The notes beneath the pieces are model-generated. The model was given only the letters and a program-made list of their open reading frames with translations. It was not told the DNA's origin and ran no database searches. A DNA stretch of 64,000 nucleotides, from NCBI GenBank assembly GCA_026874595.1, contig CM049317.1:14562882-14626881 (forward strand), in the 5' to 3' direction. Positions 59,236 to 64,000 of this stretch are shown one piece after another. Every line of letters starts with the position of its first letter. The stretch's first letter is position 1. The DNA comes from Sipunculus nudus. Lineage: Eukaryota; Annelida; Sipuncula; Golfingiida; Sipunculidae. The position numbers and the translations under genes were made by a program.

Positions 59236-59600
59236 CTGTAAAAGCGAGTGAAATGAAGAATAAAGAAGAAGAAAAACTTGTGTTACTTTGGGCATCCCAC
59301 AATTAATGTCTTAATACAAATAAAGCCATTCAATATATTGAATAAAACTATTACCACCCTTTTGCCAAAGTATGAGAAATTTACGAGTAATATCAATGGT
59401 GCGATATTTGTACATTTAAGGCAAAATTTCACTGGAATTCTCCGTTAACGTTTAAAAGATATACACCAATTAATATGTATTACATACGCTGTCGGCAATC
59501 ATAGAAAGTATAAACATACAAGCAAATGCACAGTCTTCATCATCATATAACATTGTCTACTTCTTGTGTCGTTAATACCCATGTACAAACAAGTATATAC
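59236..59600 (-). other. Intron of the CTLD gene
   Basis: Noncoding spacer between the two halves of CTLD 2, with a GT donor at 59600-59599 and an AG acceptor at 59237-59236 on the minus strand. No other feature was seen. Confidence 0.6.
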
Positions 59601-59831
59601 CAATATCAATCTTTCTGGTTCCAACCCAAGCCCTATAGGTGTCGCTGAAGGCATTACCCAACTGAGACGTCAGCTGATCTTCAGAAAGTGATGGTGTCAC
59701 TGTCGCCAGTCTTCCACCCCTGTCCTGACAACGGTACCTGGCTTCGAAGTAGTTACAAGGCTCTTGGAACAGGCAAAACTTCTCTTTTCCCATATTGGTG
59801 CAGACCCCTGTCGAGTCATCCATGTAAGACC
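59601..59831 (-). CDS. C-type lectin-like domain 2, first half (exon)
   Basis: The minus-strand exon runs from after TTGTTAAG to before GTATAT, phase 1 in and out, so it joins the exon at 60951-61070. It encodes GVCTNMGKEKFC, then CNYFEARYRCQDRGGRLATV, and ends AWVGTRKIDI. The Cys, the EARYRC and GGRLA motif and the WVG strand are the hallmark N-terminal half of a CTLD. The acceptor has a poor polypyrimidine tract, so its exact position is the least certain border. Confidence 0.85.
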
Positions 59832-60950
59832 CTTAACAAATGAAAATGTTCAAGATTCCCCTTGCCAGTGCTGCCACCTTGAGGGGTTTATTATATTAAA
59901 CAATCATTCTCTCCCAGCAAAATAAAAAAAATATGGCCGTGTTATTTATTGATATGTAGGAGTCTATGTGTTGTAATTCCACAGAGAAATGAGGGATCAG
60001 AGGTAATTAAGCGCTTAGAACAAAATCATCTTACTTTATTTAAAGCAATTCCATGGGCTAAACGATGTTTTAACATCAAAAGCAATGCTACAAGCCATGA
60101 TACATTATTTGTTCTACCGCATGGTATTTAATTTAACAAAAATGGCTGCATGCGGTTTCACCAAAATGGAAAGAGCATGATATAATTTTAACTGAGATTT
60201 AAGAGTAAACAAAGGCCATGTTACTTTCATAAAAATCAATCTCTTCTGCAACAAAAAATATGTTGCATCATCGATTGTAAAGAAAACCGTCAAAAAAACG
60301 TTGTGTAAAGAGCACATTTTATCGGCATCTTACGCCCGATGCATTTCAGTGCATGCCTCACAGCCCTCTGATGTCAAAACCAGATACCAGTAGCCATAAT
60401 TTATTGATGTGGTATTAGCCACCTAATCTGTTAGCGTATGCAGAGAGAGATAGGGGGGGGGGGGGGTAAAATATGCAAACAATGTCTTTCCGCTTTTTCA
60501 ATCTGTCAGAAAATACTGATGTTCTCATAGATGTTACATTAAGTGTGAAAACACCTCTTACTCACCTCTTACTCACCTCTTACTCATTTGTATTTGATTG
60601 CTCTAAGATATATAGCTCATCATGGTATAAAGCTAAAGTTTATGCATATTTTCTGACTGATTTTGAAAAAAAATCTAAACTATTATATTGTCTAGCTGTA
60701 ATTAAGTCACCACACGTTACGCCAAGTAGCGCTTACAACATACAGACATGTATAGGCCTACAATACAAACGCCAAGTTTACTTAAATTTATGCATAATTT
60801 ATTAAAAAAGCTGTCCCAAATGCATACTCTGTATCACTATGTGAACTTTACAATGTGGTGGAACCACATATATATGAGGGTCTGCTTGTTAAGGGTTATG
60901 CTGCTGCAACGGTATTATTTATAAATGGCATTATTAATCATGCAGATTAC
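59832..60950 (-). other. Intron between the CTLD exons
   Basis: This stretch separates CTLD 1 and CTLD 2. It holds a poly-G tract at 60455-60466 and a short triplet of the unit ACTCACCTCTT at about 60559-60587. No exon was recognised. Confidence 0.5.
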
Positions 60951-61070
60951 CTGAGAACAAACAAATGTAAGGAAGCTGCTTGGCACAGCTGTGGTCATCT
61001 ATCCGTTCATCCCACAATATGCCACACAACTGATCACTTATCTTGAAATCTTTGTTGGGTGTAGGATCAC
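60951..61070 (-). CDS. C-type lectin-like domain 1, second half (exon)
   Basis: Read on the minus strand, the exon starts after AATATCGCAG (phase 1 in) and ends before GTAATC (phase 1 out). It encodes DPTPNKDFKISDQLCGILWD and then ERIDDHSCAKQLPYIC. The pattern Cys, then W-D, then two Cys ending PYIC is the C-terminal half of a C-type lectin-like domain. It lacks an ATG and is therefore easy to miss. The first half must lie upstream (above 61070) but was not recognised in the window. Calcium-binding residues cannot be judged from this half. Confidence 0.8.
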
Positions 61071-61520
61071 CTGCGATATTAAAAGAACAGTAAGAAATAA
61101 ATTATAATGCATTTATCATAATCCATCCCTCAAACTATTCTTCTACCCGTTAGACCAACTGCACAATTTTACAAATACTGTTTCAAAGCCTTTTTTTCAA
61201 ATAGTAGGGTCATAATCTTGGAGCCTTTGACCATATTGTTTTTACCTTTATTTTCCCAATGACTTCGAAAACAAGAATTTTTTATGATAAAAACTGACTT
61301 CTGTGAATCTCTGGAACTTGACGACAAACACCTCCAGAGCACAATATTCACAAAATATATAATTTCTGACACCAGATGAGCTAGAAAGCTTAATTAGGTA
61401 CCATTTGTCACTGCCAATTGAATGAAAAATTCAGTGCAGCGGTTACAGTAGAGTAACACGGTCATCTTTAACTCGACATCCAAGATTGCCGCCAGTGCTA
61501 TCTTGATAAATCATTATATG
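61071..61520. other. Upstream intron of the CTLD gene (minus strand)
   Basis: Probably intronic for the minus-strand gene. The missing first half of CTLD 1 was looked for here and not seen. Confidence 0.4.
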
Positions 61521-61636
61521 AAGTGGCGGATCCAGAAGGAGGTCCAGGGGTCTTCCTACTTCGACCTTTTTTCAGGTTTTCTTTTAGTCTTCCTGGGTTG
61601 GACCCTCTCCTTTCAAAAATCCTGGGTCCGCCCCTG
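61521..61636. mobile_element. Small hAT-type foldback MITE
   Basis: The left end is AGTGGCGGATCCAGAAGGAG and the right end on the minus strand is CAGGGGCGGACCCAGGATTT. CAGxGGCGGAxCCAGG is a widespread animal hAT-MITE terminus. It is 116 bp with no coding capacity. Confidence 0.7.
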
Positions 61637-62007
61637 ATGTGTTATATTTGGCACTAGATGAGCTGAAAGGACAATCCAGGTGTTACTATTACTAATTATT
61701 GCATAAAATCCACCATTTTTTATCACCATTCGACTTACATTTATCCAACATTGACGACTATCTGACTCTATCTTGAAAACTATAAAAATATGTATTTTTT
61801 AGGATCATCTTGTAAATTTTTAGAATCATCTTGACCTGAATGTCCAAGATGCCTGGGATAAAACATTCAGTGTGGTATATTTGCAGTAGGATGAATCAGG
61901 TGTCATTTAATACTAATTATGTCTTGCCAAATCAAATGAAATGATCATTTTACAGTTTTGTATCATTCTGACATTAAAATGAAAAGTTTAGACAACTCTC
62001 CTCACGC

Positions 62008-62285
62008 AGCGGTTATACACTGCATTCGTCCGAGACCTTTTTGTTTTAACCGTTGCTTTTTATAGCAAGTTTCTCTGGGTCACACCACCAGTGTTTTCAA
62101 CTTCTCACGGAGCAAAGAAATATAATCCGACCAATGAGAGCGTGGTACCGCAATATGCATGCAGCTCAAAATTTTGAACATGCGACACCCTCTCTCGTTG
62201 TTCTGAAACTTGGCCCAGTGCCAGAAATGGTGTAATCAGACTAAAACAAAAAGGAGATCTGGGACGACTGCAGTGTATAATCGCT
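62008..62285. mobile_element. 278-bp MITE with ~35-bp TIRs
   Basis: The left end is AGCGGTTATACACTGCATTC and the right end on the minus strand is AGCGATTATACACTGCAGTC; both continue GTCC..AGA and a TTTTTGTTTTA stretch. No transposase. Confidence 0.7.
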
Positions 62286-62839
62286 AGGTATGGAGCGCAA
62301 GTTTTGACCAGAGGTTATCAGATATGTCTTTGGTACCAAGTCTACCAGATGGGTGTGTGAGGTTCTTTCCCAATTTGATTGGCATGAGGGTGATTAAAAT
62401 GGCTATGATGGAAGACATGTGACCTCATAGGAGGAAAACTAATTTTTTTTTTTAATATTTCTTTTGATATTGTTTCTGATATGCCCATGCCAGCCTAATG
62501 AATATCATTGAGCTTAAAGATGACAGATAGAATAGTAAAATGGAAGTGTGCGTAAAGAACTAAAAGACACGATAAGATAGTAAATAATTATAAGTGAATT
62601 CTTTGCCATAATCCATATTATTCAAAGGAGAGTTTTGATAGCATAAAAACTTGAAAGGGGGAATCTATTCAGAAATAGTCTTTACAGTAGACAGGACTTG
62701 ATCAAATTTGTATACATTAACATATAGATTGGGAAAAAAATATACCACTGCAATCAGAAAAAGAATATCCTTCCCTAGAAGTTTGACGTACCTCACAACA
62801 AGTATGTGTATGAATGGGGATCATAACAAGAGACCCATG
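62286..62839. other. Noncoding, unassigned
   Basis: AT-rich DNA with no exon or bounded repeat recognised. Confidence 0.4.
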
Positions 62840-64000
62840 GGTCATGACGCTCAGCTGACTAGGAAGACATTCACAAAAGAATGTTATCACCTGAATTCAA
62901 AATGTTGTAGGTGGTATCCCCATTCAACTGTAGCAATTAAATTTCTTCAAAATCAACATGAATGAAAAGTTTCATGATAATATGTTCAGTCATTCCCATG
63001 AAATCTAGCCATTTTGTATGCAGTCAGCTGAGCTAAAAAGGACCATGCACATTTTTGAAGGATATCCCTGGATGTCAAGACAGAAGATTCTAGGTCCAAC
63101 AGTAAAGTTTTGTACCCTGTCTGACTGTCTGGGTGCTTAAAATGATTTGGCTAGTAATATAGGTCACCATGACCTAACTTCAGGATTTCCCAGAACATTG
63201 GAACATTCTCTGACTAGCAGACACAGTTTGTGCCCATCCGATCTTCAGGGTGCTAAAAATCATGCTCTTGGTCCATAGTTCACAGCATATAGGTAATCAT
63301 GATCTAATATCAGGTTTCCATGCAGTTTAACCCAGGACCTGCCTGAATGTCATGTTAGAAGGTTCTGGGCTGGCCGTATACGTTTGTTCCTCGTCTGGCT
63401 GACCAAGGAGATTTGTCCAGGAACTCGTCTAACGATTACGATTTGTGCCCTGTTAACGTACGGACTGCTTCATCTGAAAGTCTCAAAAATAGGGGGGGGG
63501 GATGCCGAAAAATTAGAAAACAAATACAGATTGCGACACCAGTCTACAGGACATGAGGAATCAATATGATCAATATGCATGGAAAGAATCGTGGCAATCA
63601 ATGTATTAGTTATTCAGATACTCCAGCTTTTGTATCAAATTTTTACTTATTCTCGGGGGTATTTTCGAACCCCATGGCTCGGAGGATATAGGTCACGGTG
63701 ACCAAATTTCAGGTTTCCAATGAGATTTTTATGGACCTCCAGGGGTGTAACATTAGAAGAATTTAGGCTTAGCGGATACAATTTGTGACCCATCTGAGTG
63801 ACTGAATGCTAGAAAGATATGTTATCAGCCTGTATTTTGCAAAATATAGGTCACAATGATCTAATTTTAGGTTTCCAAGAAGATTTTTAATGGACCTCCC
63901 CGGGTGTAACATTAGAAGTATCTAGGTCAAACGGACAAAGAGTGATCACTATAGCTCAGATGACTTTCAGTCAGCTGAGCTAAAAACGGTCATCTCAACA
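62840..64000 (-). repeat. 'agctcagctgac'-headed tandem repeats, inverted
   Basis: On the minus strand, heads 'tttttagctcagctgactg' occur at about 63018-63039 and at 63966-63992. Between them lie about four ~175-bp units with 'ggtcaccatgacctaa', 'caggtttcca' and 'gtaacattagaag'. Poly-G at 63493-63501 interrupts one unit. The repeat runs to the window edge. Confidence 0.6.

Overview
The window looks like nuclear DNA from an invertebrate metazoan, most likely a marine mollusc and probably a bivalve. It is AT-rich, carries intron-rich protein genes with GT/AG splice sites, and is crowded with non-autonomous mobile elements with cores of 120-290 bp tandem repeats, (TA)n and poly-G/poly-C tracts. 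The assignment rests on overall character and on homology of the main gene to animal proteins. No species-level marker is visible.

Main gene (+ strand, 16307-31113): thirteen exons encode the C-terminal 685 residues of an Enhancer of Polycomb protein (EPC1/EPC2 family, scaffold of the NuA4/TIP60 histone acetyltransferase complex). All exon phases join without a break (2058 nt = 686 codons including the stop). The conserved first exon is not in the window and must lie upstream, so 1-16306 is read as intron 1 or upstream DNA. A long 3' UTR follows, with AATAAA signals near 33986 and 35566.

Second gene (- strand, about 58562-61070): three phase-compatible exons encode the second half of one C-type lectin-like domain and a complete second one. 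A further - strand segment encodes a transmembrane helix, a very short cytoplasmic tail and a stop. It is probably a membrane-anchored multi-CTLD protein whose 5' part lies beyond 61070. The splice into the transmembrane exon is not resolved.

A BED zinc-finger ORF at 44298-44585 sits inside a hAT-like element (43710-44998).

The rest is mobile DNA. (1) Helentron/HINE-like elements at 1961-3555, 10895-12636, 13961-14993, 19789-21092, 41350-42261, 46980-47878 and 56305-57395 share one layout: a head, a tandem core, and usually a 3' hairpin followed by CTAG and T. (2) TIR elements lie at 12877-15185, 16728-19053 (with another at 17064-18396 nested inside), 34387-34726, 52393-53711, 61521-61636 and 62008-62285. 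(3) Two opposed Penelope-like 3' ends at 51388-51868 carry a hammerhead-ribozyme-like core. (4) A long imperfect palindrome spans about 48590-50475 around a (TA)n centre. (5) A 561-bp insertion at 55671-56231 is flanked by perfect 13-bp repeats, and a related copy near 42331 shows the empty site. (6) 'Agctcagctgac'-headed repeats occur at 35750-39000, 45297-45930 and 62840-64000.
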